The notes under the pieces are model-generated. The model made no database searches. It saw nothing but the letters and a program-made list of their open reading frames with translations, and was not told the origin of the DNA. DNA of 64,000 bases from Vibrio coralliilyticus ATCC BAA-450 (GTDB taxonomy: Bacteria > Pseudomonadota > Gammaproteobacteria > Enterobacterales > Vibrionaceae), in the NCBI RefSeq assembly GCF_000176135.1, contig NZ_ACZN01000015.1, positions 558,001-622,000 of the forward strand. Reading direction: 5' to 3'. Both the position numbers and the translations under genes were made by a program. Below, piece by piece: positions 36,737 through 47,576 of the stretch. Each line of letters opens with the position of its first letter. Within the stretch, counting starts at the first letter, position 1.

Positions 36737-37486
36737 ATGAAAAATACTATTTTACTAAGTCTTGCTGTTGTCTTTTCACTGCCAGCCGTAGCACAAACCT
36801 GCGGTCAGCACCTCGACGTTGGCTTACCTTCCTATCAATCTGATCAAGTCCTTTGCCGCGACGGCTACGCGGTAGGCTACAACTACCAGATGAAAAACGC
36901 AGACTGGGTTGCTTACCACATTACGGCAGACAGTGTGAACGCCAGCTATAAACGCAGTAACAGTTTCAAAGAGGACACTGAACTGCCTGATTACGCACGC
37001 TCAACCCTCGCCGATTACAGTGGCTCTGGTTACGACCGTGGACACCTTGCCCCTTCAGCAACAATGGACTTTAGTCAGGAATCAATGACACAAAGCTTTT
37101 TGATGAGCAATATGTCACCTCAGCTTCCGGGCTTTAATCGAGTCGGCTGGCGTATTTTGGAGGAACATGTCCGCGATCTCGCCAATGAATATAACGAACT
37201 GTACGTCGTGACTGGGCCAATTTATCAAGGCGGTGAAAGCAGCATTGGCGACAATGTCGTGATTCCAAGTGCATTCTATAAAGTCATTCTTGACCCCTAC
37301 TTCAACGATGCAATTGCGTTTGTAGTCCCACATCGTGATGTTTCCAGTAGCGAACTGGCAAGCTTTGTCACCACTATTGACGATGTCGAACAACAAACCG
37401 GGCTGGACTTCTTCTCACTACTTAGTGATAGCGTTGAGAATTCAATGGAGTCTCAGCTTTGGGAGATGTGGCCTACATCTGAGTAA
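36737..37486 (+). CDS. Secreted DNA/RNA non-specific endonuclease (NucA/NUC1 family)
   Basis: The product is 249 aa with a signal peptide (cleavage near residue 19-20, after PAVAQ). The beta-beta-alpha-metal catalytic motif DRGHLAPSATM is present (His near residue 101), with the Asn of FLMSNMSPQ further on. Such enzymes cut extracellular DNA and RNA and provide nutrients or help escape from DNA traps. It has its own promoter region and a terminator after the stop. Confidence 0.93.
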   Translation: MKNTILLSLAVVFSLPAVAQTCGQHLDVGLPSYQSDQVLCRDGYAVGYNYQMKNADWVAYHITADSVNASYKRSNSFKEDTELPDYARSTLADYSGSGYDRGHLAPSATMDFSQESMTQSFLMSNMSPQLPGFNRVGWRILEEHVRDLANEYNELYVVTGPIYQGGESSIGDNVVIPSAFYKVILDPYFNDAIAFVVPHRDVSSSELASFVTTIDDVEQQTGLDFFSLLSDSVENSMESQLWEMWPTSE

Positions 37487-37492
37487 ATGTAA

Positions 37493-37516
37493 AAAACGCT
37501 CCCGAGGGAGCGTTTT
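37493..37516. terminator. Bidirectional terminator between the nuclease gene and rlmM
   Basis: The arms AACGCTCCC and GGAGCGTT lie between A- and T-runs, in the 31-bp convergent gap. Confidence 0.9.
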
Positions 37517-37517
37517 C

Positions 37518-38609
37518 TTATCTTGGTGAGATGTTTGATAAGCACTGAACATGAACCGTGATCTCTTCACGATCATGGTAAAGGTGTTTCGCCTGAAGCT
37601 TAAATTTCACTTTGTTCTCAATCAGGAAGATCTTGAGATTTTCAATATCTTCTAGAACTTCATCGTAACGACCTTTCATAGGCAATTTCAGGTTAAATAA
37701 CGCTTCTTTGGCCCATCCGCTGATGATCCACTCACCCATTAATTGAGCAACGCGAGACGGCTTCTCAACCATGTCACAAATAAGCCAAGTCACGTTTTTA
37801 CGTGCAGGCTCAAATTTGAAGCCATCTTCCTGATGATGCTTAACCTGACCGGTTTCCATCAGGCTGTCGGCCATCATGCCATTGTCCACCGCATGAACAA
37901 ACATCGAGCGCTTAACCAACTGATAAGTCCAGCCTCCTGGGCACGCGCCTAAATCGACACCCCACATACCAGCAGCAAGACGTTCATCCCATTCTTCTCG
38001 TGGAATGAAGACATGAAACGCTTCTTCTAACTTAAGCGTTGAGCGGCTTGGTGCATCTGCTGGGAATTTGAGACGTGGAATCCCCATAAAGAACTGTGAG
38101 TTATTGCTTGGCAGAGAGTAACCAACAAAGCAGTGGCCAGGAGCAACAAAACAAATATGCAGCACAGGCTTTTTAGGGCTGTCTTTCGGGAACAAAATGC
38201 CTTTGCCACGCATGGCTTGGCGCATAGGAACCGTGAACTTACGACAAAACTTAAGCAGTTCTTTCGCTTCATTGGTATCCGGCGTTTCGATGCGGATATC
38301 GCCACAACGCGGGAAAGACTCAACCTCGCTGAGTTCCTCTAAAATAGGAGAAATACGATCTTCACGTGGAAGGTCTTTAATCTCCACCGCAACCGCAAAC
38401 ATCTGACGTGCGAAAATCAGCGACTTAAAGTCGAGTTCTTTCGCCAGACGTTCTGCATCACCCGGCTGATAACATTCAAACAGTACGTAACCAGTGTTGT
38501 TTTTTACACGAGGGAAGCCAAACACTTCAAGTTGGGTAGCGCGATCCTGAATCTCTCCAGCACACTCTTTTTCAAAACCAGCTCGGCAGTAGAGCATTAA
38601 GTGTTTCAC
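37518..38609 (-). CDS. rlmM: 23S rRNA 2'-O-ribose C2498 methyltransferase RlmM
   Basis: The product is 363 aa, the usual size. It has an N-terminal THUMP-like region and a C-terminal Rossmann methyltransferase with the SAM motif [15 protein letters not shown] (about residues 215-230) and the K-D-K-E tetrad context ([15 protein letters not shown]). It methylates C2498 of 23S rRNA using S-adenosylmethionine. It overlaps the DUF423 gene by 4 bp, as in the ygdE-ygdD pair of E. coli. Confidence 0.96.
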   Translation of the reverse strand: MKHLMLYCRAGFEKECAGEIQDRATQLEVFGFPRVKNNTGYVLFECYQPGDAERLAKELDFKSLIFARQMFAVAVEIKDLPREDRISPILEELSEVESFPRCGDIRIETPDTNEAKELLKFCRKFTVPMRQAMRGKGILFPKDSPKKPVLHICFVAPGHCFVGYSLPSNNSQFFMGIPRLKFPADAPSRSTLKLEEAFHVFIPREEWDERLAAGMWGVDLGACPGGWTYQLVKRSMFVHAVDNGMMADSLMETGQVKHHQEDGFKFEPARKNVTWLICDMVEKPSRVAQLMGEWIISGWAKEALFNLKLPMKGRYDEVLEDIENLKIFLIENKVKFKLQAKHLYHDREEITVHVQCLSNISPR

Positions 38610-39007
38610 TGATTCACCTCTTTAATCTGTAACGCTGCGAAAACAAACAGTCCCCAGCCAAGCATAAAGGTTAAACCGCCAAATGGAGTAATAGGTCCAA
38701 ACCATTTGATTCCGGTTAATGCAAGGGCATAGAGGCTGCCACTAAAACAAAAGATGCCGATGATAAAGCAATTTGCAGCAAGGGCGAAATATTTTTGCGC
38801 TTTCTCAGCCATCCCCATCGAGAGTAAGACTCCACAGAGCAAAATCGCTAGGGCATGAATAAATTGATACTGGACGCCTGTATTAAAGACCTCCAGTAAA
38901 TAAGGTGATAATGATTGCTTTAACCCGTGTGCGGCGAAAGCGCCAAGTGCGACGCCAACTCCGGCAAATATTCCACCAACGGTAAGTAACTGCTTACTTT
39001 TCACCAT
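38606..39007 (-). CDS. DUF423 (YgdD-like) membrane protein
   Basis: The product is 133 aa from the ATG at 39005-39007, with about four membrane helices. The N-terminal [15 protein letters not shown] is the DUF423 signature. A 5-codon upstream extension is possible but not conserved. The function is unknown. It overlaps both rlmM (4 bp) and the hydrolase gene (14 bp), forming a tightly packed gcvA-hydrolase-DUF423-rlmM unit. Confidence 0.9.
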   Translation of the reverse strand: MVKSKQLLTVGGIFAGVGVALGAFAAHGLKQSLSPYLLEVFNTGVQYQFIHALAILLCGVLLSMGMAEKAQKYFALAANCFIIGIFCFSGSLYALALTGIKWFGPITPFGGLTFMLGWGLFVFAALQIKEVNQ

Positions 39008-39617
39008 AGCTCTCCAATACAAAATCAGCTAAATGCTCAACCGCCAAAGCGATATTGCCCGCTTCGGTGTGACCAGAGCTCTTTCTAGGTTTGAAACTAT
39101 GATCGCCATCAGGGATAAATTTCACCTTGATGTCATCTGAGAGAGCGAAATCTTTAAACTCTTCTTGCTTACCAAAAGTATCCCTCTCTCCTTGAAGGAT
39201 TAAACACGGCTTATCGAGCGTCGCTAGATGCTCACCTTTGTACTTTTCGGGCTTACCCGGCGGGTGAAAAGGAAAACCTAAACAAGCAATCGCTGCTACA
39301 TTACCGTCTTCAGCAAGCAAGCTGGCCATGCGCCCGCCCATGGATTTCCCACCAATCACAACCGGTACATCAGAAAACTTGGCAATCACAGCCTGATACG
39401 CTTCCAGAAGCTTAGGCGCTCGATCTGGCGGACGACGTTTACCATCTTCGGCACGTTTCACCATATAAGGGAAGTTAAAGCGGACAACTTGTATCCCTTT
39501 ATGCGCTAGCCCTTTTGCCACTGCCGCCATGAAATTATGCTCCATACCAGCTCCCGCACCGTGAGCAAAAATAAAAACAGGGTTGCCTTGCTCACCATCA
39601 ATCAGGAAATCAGTCAT
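38994..39617 (-). CDS. Alpha/beta-hydrolase (dienelactone-hydrolase-like)
   Basis: The product is 207 aa from the ATG at 39615-39617. A longer frame reaching 29 codons further upstream has no support. It shows FAHGAGAGMEHNF (oxyanion region), the nucleophile elbow GGKSMGGRM (Ser near residue 86), and a C-terminal His in DGDHSFKP. It probably acts on a cytoplasmic ester. The substrate is unknown. It overlaps gcvA by 8 bp. Confidence 0.87.
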   Translation of the reverse strand: MTDFLIDGEQGNPVFIFAHGAGAGMEHNFMAAVAKGLAHKGIQVVRFNFPYMVKRAEDGKRRPPDRAPKLLEAYQAVIAKFSDVPVVIGGKSMGGRMASLLAEDGNVAAIACLGFPFHPPGKPEKYKGEHLATLDKPCLILQGERDTFGKQEEFKDFALSDDIKVKFIPDGDHSFKPRKSSGHTEAGNIALAVEHLADFVLESYGEK

Positions 39618-40518
39618 CAAGCAACTCCTCTTGCTCACTTTGTGCCTTGGCAAGCATCCAGTCACGGAATGTAGCAATACGCCCCATGTCGGCCTGTTTA
39701 TCATGGCACACCACGTAGAACGCGTTCTTAGACACTAACACTTCATCAAATGGCGCAATCAATCGCCCAGCTTCCATTTCTGGTTGAGCTAACACGTTGT
39801 TGCCTAGCGCTACCCCTTGCCCGTGAGCAGCGGCTTGTAACACCATCGTAGAGTGGCTAAAGATAGGCCCGTGGTTGACATTGATCCCTTCAATACCATG
39901 TTCTTTCGCAAACTGTTTCCAGTCTTTACGTGAAGTGTCATGTAGCAGAGTATGTTTCTTCAAGTCAGTTAGAGTTTCTAATGGTTTATTGCTCAATAAC
40001 AGGGATGGTGAACAAAGCGGAATAAGGAATTCCTGATAGAGTTTATCCGCACGCAGACCTGGCCAATTTCCTCGACCATAGTAAATTGCCACGTCAACAT
40101 CGTCGGTAAGGGAGCCTTCATCCATATCAACCGCTTTAATACGAACATCAATATCCGGTTCCTGCTGATTAAAGTCAGCCAGACGCGGAACCAACCATTG
40201 GATCGCAAAGCTTGGCGGCAAACTGATCGTCAATGCGCCTTTCTCACTGCGCTCTAGCACTTTATCTGTGGCTTCTGAAAGAGAAGTAAAAATATCTTTT
40301 ATATCCAGAAAGTAGCTTTGACCTTCTTCCGTCAGCAGTAATGAACGGTTGCGTCTTCTAAAGAGCTTCAGGCCAAGAAACTCTTCTAACGCTTTGATTT
40401 GATGGCTAACTGCAGCCTGAGTCACAAATAACTCCTCCGCAGCTCTAGTAAAGCTCAAATGACGTGCAGCAGCTTCGAACACTTTCAGGGAGTTCAAAGG
40501 TGGCAATCTTCTAGACAT
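39610..40518 (-). CDS. gcvA: LysR-type regulator GcvA
   Basis: The product is 302 aa. It starts MSRRLPPLNSLKVFEAAARHLSFTRAAEEL with the N-terminal winged helix-turn-helix typical of GcvA. In E. coli GcvA activates the glycine cleavage operon and the divergent gene for the GcvB RNA. A GcvB RNA gene is present here in the divergent position, which supports the name strongly. It leads the operon gcvA-hydrolase-DUF423-rlmM. Confidence 0.95.
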   Translation of the reverse strand: MSRRLPPLNSLKVFEAAARHLSFTRAAEELFVTQAAVSHQIKALEEFLGLKLFRRRNRSLLLTEEGQSYFLDIKDIFTSLSEATDKVLERSEKGALTISLPPSFAIQWLVPRLADFNQQEPDIDVRIKAVDMDEGSLTDDVDVAIYYGRGNWPGLRADKLYQEFLIPLCSPSLLLSNKPLETLTDLKKHTLLHDTSRKDWKQFAKEHGIEGINVNHGPIFSHSTMVLQAAAHGQGVALGNNVLAQPEMEAGRLIAPFDEVLVSKNAFYVVCHDKQADMGRIATFRDWMLAKAQSEQEELLDD

Positions 40519-40601
40519 GGTGCCCTTCCATAAATTGGATTAGTTTTTTTAATCTGAAACATTATAAAATGTCCATTGCCTGACGACCAGAGAAATTCTA
40601 T

Positions 40602-40814
40602 ATTTCCTCCCGCAGCAAGAGCCAGAACGGCTTGATTCCTTCGTGGAATCAATTGGCATATTGTTGCGATGTTGTGTTTGCAAACTCGTATTTCGAGTTA
40701 GGTAGGTTTCTACCAAGTTTCGCCTCTCTAACTAGAGACGAAACACATACTTCCTGTATTTATTTTGACCTGTCTGTCAAATTATTTAGCACCGCCTTAT
40801 GGCGGTGTTTTTTT
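40602..40814 (+). ncRNA. gcvB: GcvB small regulatory RNA
   Basis: The region is divergent from gcvA and about 213 nt long. It begins ATTTCCTCCCGCAGC, has the GU-rich R1 seed TTGTTGCGATGTTGTGTTTG (40661-40680), then ACTTCCTGTATT (about 40749-40760) and CCTGTCTGTC (40769-40778). It ends in a strong terminator, AGCACCGCC-loop-GGCGGTG-T(7) (40789-40814). All of these elements occur in the same order in E. coli GcvB. GcvB is an Hfq-dependent repressor of many amino-acid transporter mRNAs. The exact 5' end is inferred. Confidence 0.93.
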
Positions 40815-40879
40815 ATCTGTTTAACTTACCCTAGATACCATTTTGGTATCATGACAAAGTCATCAAGAGCCATACAAAT

Positions 40880-40915
40880 AAAAAAGCGCAAACCGAATGA
40901 ACGATTTGCGCTTTC
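40880..40915 (-). terminator. Intrinsic terminator of thiI
   Basis: The arms AAGCGCAAA and TTTGCGCTT enclose an 11-13-nt loop. On the minus strand the stem is followed by TTTTTTATTT. It lies 20 bp past the thiI stop. Confidence 0.88.
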
Positions 40916-40934
40916 TAGATTCATAAAGCCTCTA

Positions 40935-42383
40935 TTAAGGGCGGTAAACCTTAACGTTAGCAAAACCTTGCTCTTGAAGGTATAACGCTTGTAGGCGGCT
41001 CATGACGCCACGATCACAGTACAGCAGGTAAGTCTTAGACTGATCTAAATCACCAAACTGTGTACCCAACTTATAGAAAGGCAGGTGTTTCACTTCAACA
41101 CCGTCGATCTCAAGTGGATTATCTTCTTCTTCTTCTGGGCTACGGATATCAAGAACAATCGCGTGTTGCTCAACCGCCTGCACCTGCTCTACTTCCGGTG
41201 CTGCCGCTTCCGTTTCTTTAGCAATATCACGGATATCCATCTGACGGGCATCACGAACCACTTGCTCAAGAATACTGAAATCGAACTTGTCTTCTTCTGC
41301 ATCAAGTTTAACTTTGACTGCTTTCACTGTTGGCTTCTTCGAAATCACACCACAATACTCAGGCATAGTCTTCGCGAAATCTTCAGTACCGATGTCGCGC
41401 GCTAGGTTGATGATGTCTTCTTTATCCCAGTTGATAAGCGGACGCAGAATCAACGTATCTGTCACGTTATCAATATGGCGCAAGTTCGTGAGCGTCTGGC
41501 TTGATACCTGGCCCAATGCTTCACCGGTTACCAAAGCTTGAATACCAAACTTCTCAGCAACCATACCAGCGGCACGCATAAACATACGCTTGAGGATAAC
41601 GCCCATTTGACCATCATCGACCTTCTCGAGAATCTCAGCCACAACTGGCTCAAAATCAATCGAGATAAAACGTACCTTGGCAGAAGAGCCGTACTTGTTC
41701 CAAAGGTAGTGAGATACCTGCTTAACACCGATTTCGTGTGCTGGACCACCAAGATTAAAGAAACAGTAATGAACTTTAGAACCACGTTTGATGTGTAGGT
41801 AGCTTGAAACACCAGAATCAAAACCACCAGAGATAAGGCTCAATACGTCTTCCTGAGTGCCTAGCGGGAAACCGCCCAGACCTTTGTGACGTTTAATTAC
41901 TTGGTTGAGCTTCTCGTTTGCCACTTCCACTTTAACCGTCACATCTGGGTTACGCAGTTTCACGCTCGCGCTTTCAATCGCTTGGTTCAGACCACCACCA
42001 ACATAACGCTCTAGCTCAATAGAAGTGAAATCATGCTTACCACGACGCTTAGCTCGAACAACAAAGGTTTTGCCCTCAAGGCTAGGACGATTGAGCTCAA
42101 GTACTTGCTCGAAGATATCGTGCAAATCTTTAAACTCTGATTGCTGAACTTCCAGAACATGGTGAATACCTGGAGTTTGAGTCAACACTTCCACTGTTTC
42201 TTTGTAGAATTCATCCGTTTCAGATGTGACTTCAATATGGTCGCGACGATTGAAAACAGCTACAGACTCTGTACGACTCTTAATAATGTTACGGATATTA
42301 CATTCAAGAATCTTTGTGAAGCGCTTACGCACAGACTCACTTTTTACAAAAATTTCTGGATGGGGCTTTACGATAAATTTCAT
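40935..42383 (-). CDS. thiI: tRNA 4-thiouridine synthetase / thiazole sulfur carrier ThiI
   Basis: The product is 482 aa. Domains in order are an N-terminal ferredoxin-like and THUMP domain, a PP-loop ATPase domain with SGGFDSGV (about residue 183), and a C-terminal rhodanese domain with catalytic Cys456 in [11 protein letters not shown]. It makes s4U8 in tRNA and supplies sulfur for thiamine thiazole synthesis. The presence of the rhodanese domain shows the full-length gammaproteobacterial form. It is monocistronic with its own terminator. Confidence 0.97.
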   Translation of the reverse strand: MKFIVKPHPEIFVKSESVRKRFTKILECNIRNIIKSRTESVAVFNRRDHIEVTSETDEFYKETVEVLTQTPGIHHVLEVQQSEFKDLHDIFEQVLELNRPSLEGKTFVVRAKRRGKHDFTSIELERYVGGGLNQAIESASVKLRNPDVTVKVEVANEKLNQVIKRHKGLGGFPLGTQEDVLSLISGGFDSGVSSYLHIKRGSKVHYCFFNLGGPAHEIGVKQVSHYLWNKYGSSAKVRFISIDFEPVVAEILEKVDDGQMGVILKRMFMRAAGMVAEKFGIQALVTGEALGQVSSQTLTNLRHIDNVTDTLILRPLINWDKEDIINLARDIGTEDFAKTMPEYCGVISKKPTVKAVKVKLDAEEDKFDFSILEQVVRDARQMDIRDIAKETEAAAPEVEQVQAVEQHAIVLDIRSPEEEEDNPLEIDGVEVKHLPFYKLGTQFGDLDQSKTYLLYCDRGVMSRLQALYLQEQGFANVKVYRP

Positions 42384-42498
42384 AATTCACTTCACAAGTT
42401 AACTGTTTCGCTATTTTCACGCTCTACGGAGCCTAGCAGCTGTGTTTAGCTTTAAGCTGCCTCTAAGGGCGCAAGATTATACATGAAGCAAAGACCAT

Positions 42499-42528
42499 AA
42501 AAAAGACGAGCATTTCGCTCGTCTTTTC
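42499..42528 (-). terminator. Intrinsic terminator of pomAB
   Basis: The arms AAAAGACGAG and CTCGTCTTTT enclose CATTTCG. The stem begins immediately past the pomB stop on the minus strand and is followed by T-rich sequence. Confidence 0.9.
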
Positions 42529-43479
42529 TTAGTTCGTACTTGGTAAGGATGGAACTTCATCACTATAGAGAGGTTCCCCTTGCATAATACTGATTTCAAC
42601 GCGGCGGTTACGTGAACGCTGCGCTTCGGTATCATTTGGCCCAAGCGGCTGCGTATCTGCCATACCGCGGACTTGAAGACGCTGATGAGAGAAATCACGA
42701 ACTTTTTCCATCTCCTGTGCGACTGATACAGCTCGTTGAGCGGAAAGATCCCAGTTGGAGCGATACAACTCAGAGTCAATTCGCTGGTTATCTGTATGAC
42801 CAGAGACACGCACTATCCCCGGAATATCTTTGACTAACTCCGCAATCTGTCTGACTAACGGACGGAACTTAGGCTGAAGGAATGCAGAACCTTCAGGGAA
42901 TGCCCCTTTCTCTCGAATACGGATATCAATCTGCTGGCCTAAATTCTCAACTTCAATCGCGCCTTGCTCAATTTCACGCTCCAAAGCTTTCTTGATGCTC
43001 TCCATCAAGGTTTCCAGCTCCTGAGAAAGCTCCGCTGACTGCTGCTGTTCGCTGTCTGATTCAGAGTTTTGACTATCCTGTGTCGAAGTGTCCGGTGACT
43101 TACCACCTGTTTGCTTACCTTTATCACGCTGCGTACCACCAGCACGATCTGATTCACCTTCATGAAACTCTAGTGTCTGCTGAGTAATATCAATGGTTTG
43201 CTGCATGATGACATCAATCGGGGTCGGCTCAGGTCGGCCTGGGCGAAACTCCTGCGCAATGATACTGGTACCCTTAGGAATATCTTTTACTTCCAGTCGG
43301 TTCTGTACACCGAACGCAAACTTCATTGAACCTGCAATCTGCTTGAACTTCAGTACGTCCATCTCAGAGAATGACAACAGAAGTACGAAGAAGCACATCA
43401 ACAGTGACATCAAGTCAGCAAATGTTCCCATCCATAACGGTAAACCGGGGGGTGGGCATTTTGGTTCTTCCTCTTCCAT
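42529..43479 (-). CDS. pomB: Sodium-driven flagellar stator protein PomB
   Basis: The product is 316 aa. A single N-terminal membrane helix (about residues 18-40, MGTFADLMSLLMCFFVLLLS) carries the ion-binding Asp22, equivalent to Asp24 of V. alginolyticus PomB. The C-terminal OmpA-like peptidoglycan-binding domain (about 190-305) includes VSGHTDNQRI and NRRVEISI. The linker is long, polar and Glu/Ser/Gln-rich. It pairs with PomA from the gene 10 bp upstream to couple sodium flow to rotation of the polar flagellum. Confidence 0.97.
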   Translation of the reverse strand: MEEEEPKCPPPGLPLWMGTFADLMSLLMCFFVLLLSFSEMDVLKFKQIAGSMKFAFGVQNRLEVKDIPKGTSIIAQEFRPGRPEPTPIDVIMQQTIDITQQTLEFHEGESDRAGGTQRDKGKQTGGKSPDTSTQDSQNSESDSEQQQSAELSQELETLMESIKKALEREIEQGAIEVENLGQQIDIRIREKGAFPEGSAFLQPKFRPLVRQIAELVKDIPGIVRVSGHTDNQRIDSELYRSNWDLSAQRAVSVAQEMEKVRDFSHQRLQVRGMADTQPLGPNDTEAQRSRNRRVEISIMQGEPLYSDEVPSLPSTN

Positions 43480-43489
43480 ACCAGCGACC

Positions 43490-44254
43490 TTACTCGTTAT
43501 CTACATCAAGAGCGCGCTTACCTTCGTTGAGGTAATTCTTCAGATAGCTGTCGATAACGCGTGGGTTCTGTCCATCCTGAATAGCGAGCACACCATCCAT
43601 GATTAGGCGACGGTTGAGTTTTTCCTGATCGCGGCGCAGTGACAATTTGTCAGCAATAGGGAAGAACACCATGTTAGATAAGATTGCGCCGTAGAGCGTC
43701 GTCAGAAGTGCGACCGCCATGGCTGGGCCGATCGCTTTCGGGTCATCCATGTTGGACAGCATGGCAACCAGACCAACTAGCGTACCGATCATCCCCATTG
43801 CAGGAGCAACGTCGCCGAAAGCTCGGAATACACTAGCACCAAAGTCATGGCGCTCATCAGTCAGGACAATATCTTTTTGCAGTGCCGCACGCACGACGTC
43901 AGCATCATGGCCGTCGACCAGTAAATCAATGCCTTTCTGCATGAAGTTGTTAGTGATCTCCATTTCTTCAAGAGCCAGGAAGCCACCTTTACGTGCGGCG
44001 TCCGCCATTTCGACCACTTTAGCAATCAGATCTTCAGGTTCATCGACTTTGAACATGAAGGCTTTGCCCGCAATCTTAGCCGCGCCGAAAAACTGCCCCA
44101 TGGTAAATTTCATCAGGACAACGAAGGTCGAGCCACCAACTACGATTAGAATAGAGGTCACATCGACGAACATCATTATGCTTCCGCCCAGAATCATCGC
44201 CATGATTACGAAAGCAAAGCCGCCAATGAGCCCTATCAGCGTTGCTAAATCCAC
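43490..44254 (-). CDS. pomA: Sodium-driven flagellar stator protein PomA
   Basis: The product is 254 aa, starting with GTG (44252-44254). It has four membrane segments (ATLIGLIGGFAFVIMAMILGG at the start, and the pair around MGMIGTLVGLVAMLSNM and TLYGAILSNMVFFPIA) and a large cytoplasmic loop of charged residues that contacts FliG. It belongs to the MotA/ExbB family. Identification as sodium type comes from the Vibrio context and the PomB sequence. Confidence 0.97.
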   Translation of the reverse strand: MDLATLIGLIGGFAFVIMAMILGGSIMMFVDVTSILIVVGGSTFVVLMKFTMGQFFGAAKIAGKAFMFKVDEPEDLIAKVVEMADAARKGGFLALEEMEITNNFMQKGIDLLVDGHDADVVRAALQKDIVLTDERHDFGASVFRAFGDVAPAMGMIGTLVGLVAMLSNMDDPKAIGPAMAVALLTTLYGAILSNMVFFPIADKLSLRRDQEKLNRRLIMDGVLAIQDGQNPRVIDSYLKNYLNEGKRALDVDNE

Positions 44255-44516
44255 AAAGCACTCCTCATGCTATCTTTTAAGCTTCTGGTAAATTATATCG
44301 GCAACATCTTCAGATCTTTAGTGTTTTATTGGTATCGCACTCACACAAATATAGATGTTATGGCGACAGAGTAAACTAGACTAAAGCAGTGACGTGACCT
44401 TTATAGATAATATTGACCGCGCCAACTCGATTTTTCTGTCAATTTTCCTCGGTTAAATTTGACCATCATTACCTGCTAAGGTAACTTTCGTGCATCTTTT
44501 CAAATGTAGAAATATT

Positions 44517-44759
44517 ATGGCGAGCAAGAAACCTGAAAACATGTCCTTTGAGGCAGCAATTGAAGAACTCGACTCTATTGTTGAACACCTTGAAAACGGT
44601 GATCTGGCTCTTGATGACGCACTGAAAAAGTTCGAACGTGGTATCGCGCTTGCCCGTGAAGGTCAGAGTAAGCTAAGCGATGCAGAACAACGCGTCAGTA
44701 TCTTACTACAGAACGACGATGAGACCCCGCTTTCAGAGTTCTCGACTCAGCCAGAATAA
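44517..44759 (+). CDS. xseB: Exodeoxyribonuclease VII small subunit XseB
   Basis: The product is 80 aa from the ATG at 44517, which matches the family start (MASKKPENMSFEAAIEEL). A start 9 codons earlier has no conservation. The pattern IVEHLENGDLALDDALKKFERG is the XseB signature. Several copies bind XseA to form the nuclease. It is the first gene of the xseB-ispA-dxs operon, the same order as in E. coli. Confidence 0.96.
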   Translation: MASKKPENMSFEAAIEELDSIVEHLENGDLALDDALKKFERGIALAREGQSKLSDAEQRVSILLQNDDETPLSEFSTQPE

Positions 44760-44781
44760 TTACCACAGAAGAATTGCTCCT

Positions 44782-45666
44782 ATGCACGAGGCGTTAACCT
44801 CTCTACAACAAAGAAACAATCGACAATTAGAGCGCTGGCTAAACCAGCTTCCTCATCAGGAACAGCCTCTGATTGAAGCTATGCGCTACGGCCTGCTATT
44901 AGGTGGAAAACGCGCACGCCCGTTTCTGGTCTATATCACAGGCCAGATGTTGGGCTGTAAGCTGGAAGAGTTAGATACCCCAGCATCGGCGATTGAATGC
45001 ATCCATGCATACTCGCTTATCCACGATGATTTACCTGCGATGGACGATGATGAGCTTCGTCGTGGACAACCAACCTGCCATATCAAATTCGATGAAGCTA
45101 CAGCGATCCTGACTGGCGATGCCCTGCAAACCTTGGCATTTACTATTCTTGCTGATGGCGAATTGAGCCCTGAAGCAGAAACCTATCGTATAAAGATGGT
45201 GAAAGCACTGGCAGAAGCATCCGGCGCAAATGGTATGTGCCTAGGACAAGCTTTGGACCTATCGGCAGAAGGTCAAAAGGTATCGCTTGCAGAGTTGGAA
45301 AACATTCACCGTAATAAAACCGGTGCACTAATGAAATGTGCAATCCGGCTTGGAGCGCTTGCTGCAGGGCAGAAAGGCTCTGAAATCTTACCTCAGTTAG
45401 ACCAGTTTGCTGACGCTATTGGCCTAGCGTTTCAGGTTCAAGACGACATTTTAGATATTATCAGTGACACAGAGACCTTAGGTAAACCTCAAGGTTCTGA
45501 TCAGGATTTAGACAAAAGTACTTATCCTGCACTGCTAGGATTAGAAGGCGCTATTAACAAAGCTCACACTCTGTTAACGGAAGCTCTTCAAGCTTTAGAA
45601 GCAATCCCATACAATACAGAATTACTCGAAGAGTTCGCCCGATACGTCATCGAGCGCAAGAACTAA
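44782..45666 (+). CDS. ispA: (2E,6E)-Farnesyl diphosphate synthase IspA
   Basis: The product is 294 aa from the ATG at 44782. The longer open frame overlaps xseB and lacks similarity. It condenses IPP with DMAPP and GPP to farnesyl diphosphate. The first aspartate-rich motif is DDLPAMDDD, with the six-residue spacing of bacterial FPP synthases, and the second is DDILD. The gene lies 22 bp after xseB and 19 bp before dxs. Confidence 0.97.
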   Translation: MHEALTSLQQRNNRQLERWLNQLPHQEQPLIEAMRYGLLLGGKRARPFLVYITGQMLGCKLEELDTPASAIECIHAYSLIHDDLPAMDDDELRRGQPTCHIKFDEATAILTGDALQTLAFTILADGELSPEAETYRIKMVKALAEASGANGMCLGQALDLSAEGQKVSLAELENIHRNKTGALMKCAIRLGALAAGQKGSEILPQLDQFADAIGLAFQVQDDILDIISDTETLGKPQGSDQDLDKSTYPALLGLEGAINKAHTLLTEALQALEAIPYNTELLEEFARYVIERKN

Positions 45667-45685
45667 ACTAAAAGCGCGCATTTAT

Positions 45686-47551
45686 ATGACTCTTGATATT
45701 TCAAAATATCCAACACTGGCTCTGGCAAATACTCCAGATGAACTACGTAGCCTTCCTAAGGAAGCTTTGCCTACGCTGTGTGACGAATTACGCACCTACT
45801 TACTGAACTCTGTCAGTCAATCCAGCGGTCACCTAGCCTCAGGCTTAGGTACTGTGGAGCTTACAGTGGCGCTTCACTATGTGTACAACACCCCGTTTGA
45901 TCAACTGGTTTGGGATGTTGGCCATCAAGCATATCCGCACAAGATTCTGACAGGTCGCCGAGACCAAATGTCGACTATCCGTCAGAAAGACGGGCTGCAC
46001 CCTTTTCCTTGGCGCGAAGAAAGTGAGTATGACACGCTATCTGTCGGTCACTCATCAACCTCTATCAGCGCTGCGCTAGGTATGGCGATCAGCGCGGAGA
46101 AAGAAGGTGAAAACCGCAAAGTGGTCAGCGTGATTGGTGATGGTGCAATTACCGCAGGTATGGCATTTGAAGCTATGAACCACGCAGGCGACGTTCATTC
46201 GGACATGCTAGTCGTGCTGAATGACAACGAGATGTCGATCTCTGAAAATGTCGGAGCACTGAATAACCACCTTGCTCAGGTGCTTTCTGGCAGCCTCTAC
46301 ACCTCTATTCGTGAAGGCGGAAAAAAAGTACTGTCAGGCGTTCCACCAATCAAAGAACTGGTTCGCCGCACTGAAGAACATCTTAAAGGCATGGTCGTAC
46401 CCGGCACTCTGTTTGAAGAATTGGGTTTTAACTACATTGGACCGGTTGACGGTCACGATGTTAACGAACTGGTCAAAACATTGAAGAACATGCGTGAACT
46501 AAGAGGTCCGCAATTCCTTCATATCATGACTAAGAAAGGCAAAGGTTACGAGCCTGCAGAGAAAGACCCTATCGGTTATCACGGCGTGCCTAAGTTCGAC
46601 CCTGCCCATACTTCATTGCCAAAGAGCAGCGGCAGCAAGCCAACCTTCTCTAAAATTTTCGGTGATTTTTTGTGTGATATGGCCGCTCAGGACCCGAAAT
46701 TGATGGCCATCACGCCAGCGATGCGTGAAGGTTCCGGCATGGTTCGCTTCTCTAAAGAATACCCACAGCAGTATTTTGATGTCGCGATCGCGGAACAACA
46801 TGCCGTCACCTTGGCAACAGGTATGGCGATTGCGGGCAACAACCCAATTGTCGCAATTTACTCTACTTTCCTTCAACGCGGTTACGACCAGTTAATTCAC
46901 GACATCGCCATCATGGATCTCCCAGTGATGTTTGCGATTGACCGTGCTGGGTTAGTCGGTGCTGACGGTCAGACTCACCAAGGTGCGTTCGATCTGAGCT
47001 TTATGCGTTGTATTCCAAACATGGTCATCATGGCACCAAGTGATGAGAATGAATGTCGCCAAATGCTCTACACAGGACATAAGCACACTGGGCCAAGTGC
47101 TGTACGTTACCCTCGTGGGAGCGGCATCGGAACTGAAATTGAGCAAGATTTCACTGCGTTAAAAATTGGCAAAGGCCGAGTCGTACGAAAAGGTGAAAAA
47201 GTGGCGATTCTCAGCTTCGGTACCTTCTTAGGCAATGCACTGGAAGCGGCTGAAAAACTCAATGCGACTGTTGCTGATATGCGTTTTGTCAAACCACTTG
47301 ATGAAGCTTTGATCAAACAGCTTGTTGATGAGCATGATGTGATTGTCACATTAGAAGAAAATGCCATCGCAGGCGGCGCTGGTGCTGGTGTGATTGAGTT
47401 TATGATGCAAGAAAAACTCATTAAACCAGTACTGAATTTAGGCCTTCCTGACCAATTCATTGCTCAAGGAACTCAAGATGAGCTGCACCAAGCGCTCGGA
47501 TTAGATGCCACAGGCATTGAGCAGTCAATTCGAAATTACCTCGAAAAATAG
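45686..47551 (+). CDS. dxs: 1-deoxy-D-xylulose-5-phosphate synthase Dxs
   Basis: The product is 621 aa (E. coli 620). It makes DXP from pyruvate and glyceraldehyde-3-phosphate as the first step of the MEP isoprenoid pathway. The thiamine diphosphate motif [18 protein letters not shown], the [13 protein letters not shown] segment and the transketolase C-terminal region ([13 protein letters not shown]) are present. It is co-transcribed with ispA, which uses its pathway product. A strong terminator follows. Confidence 0.98.
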   Translation: MTLDISKYPTLALANTPDELRSLPKEALPTLCDELRTYLLNSVSQSSGHLASGLGTVELTVALHYVYNTPFDQLVWDVGHQAYPHKILTGRRDQMSTIRQKDGLHPFPWREESEYDTLSVGHSSTSISAALGMAISAEKEGENRKVVSVIGDGAITAGMAFEAMNHAGDVHSDMLVVLNDNEMSISENVGALNNHLAQVLSGSLYTSIREGGKKVLSGVPPIKELVRRTEEHLKGMVVPGTLFEELGFNYIGPVDGHDVNELVKTLKNMRELRGPQFLHIMTKKGKGYEPAEKDPIGYHGVPKFDPAHTSLPKSSGSKPTFSKIFGDFLCDMAAQDPKLMAITPAMREGSGMVRFSKEYPQQYFDVAIAEQHAVTLATGMAIAGNNPIVAIYSTFLQRGYDQLIHDIAIMDLPVMFAIDRAGLVGADGQTHQGAFDLSFMRCIPNMVIMAPSDENECRQMLYTGHKHTGPSAVRYPRGSGIGTEIEQDFTALKIGKGRVVRKGEKVAILSFGTFLGNALEAAEKLNATVADMRFVKPLDEALIKQLVDEHDVIVTLEENAIAGGAGAGVIEFMMQEKLIKPVLNLGLPDQFIAQGTQDELHQALGLDATGIEQSIRNYLEK

Positions 47552-47576
47552 CGCTCAGTTCAGCTTACATTACTGC

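Noticed and set aside
44680..44781. 34-codon upstream extension of IspA
   Set aside because: It overlaps xseB in another frame and does not match the family start. The ATG at 44782 does.
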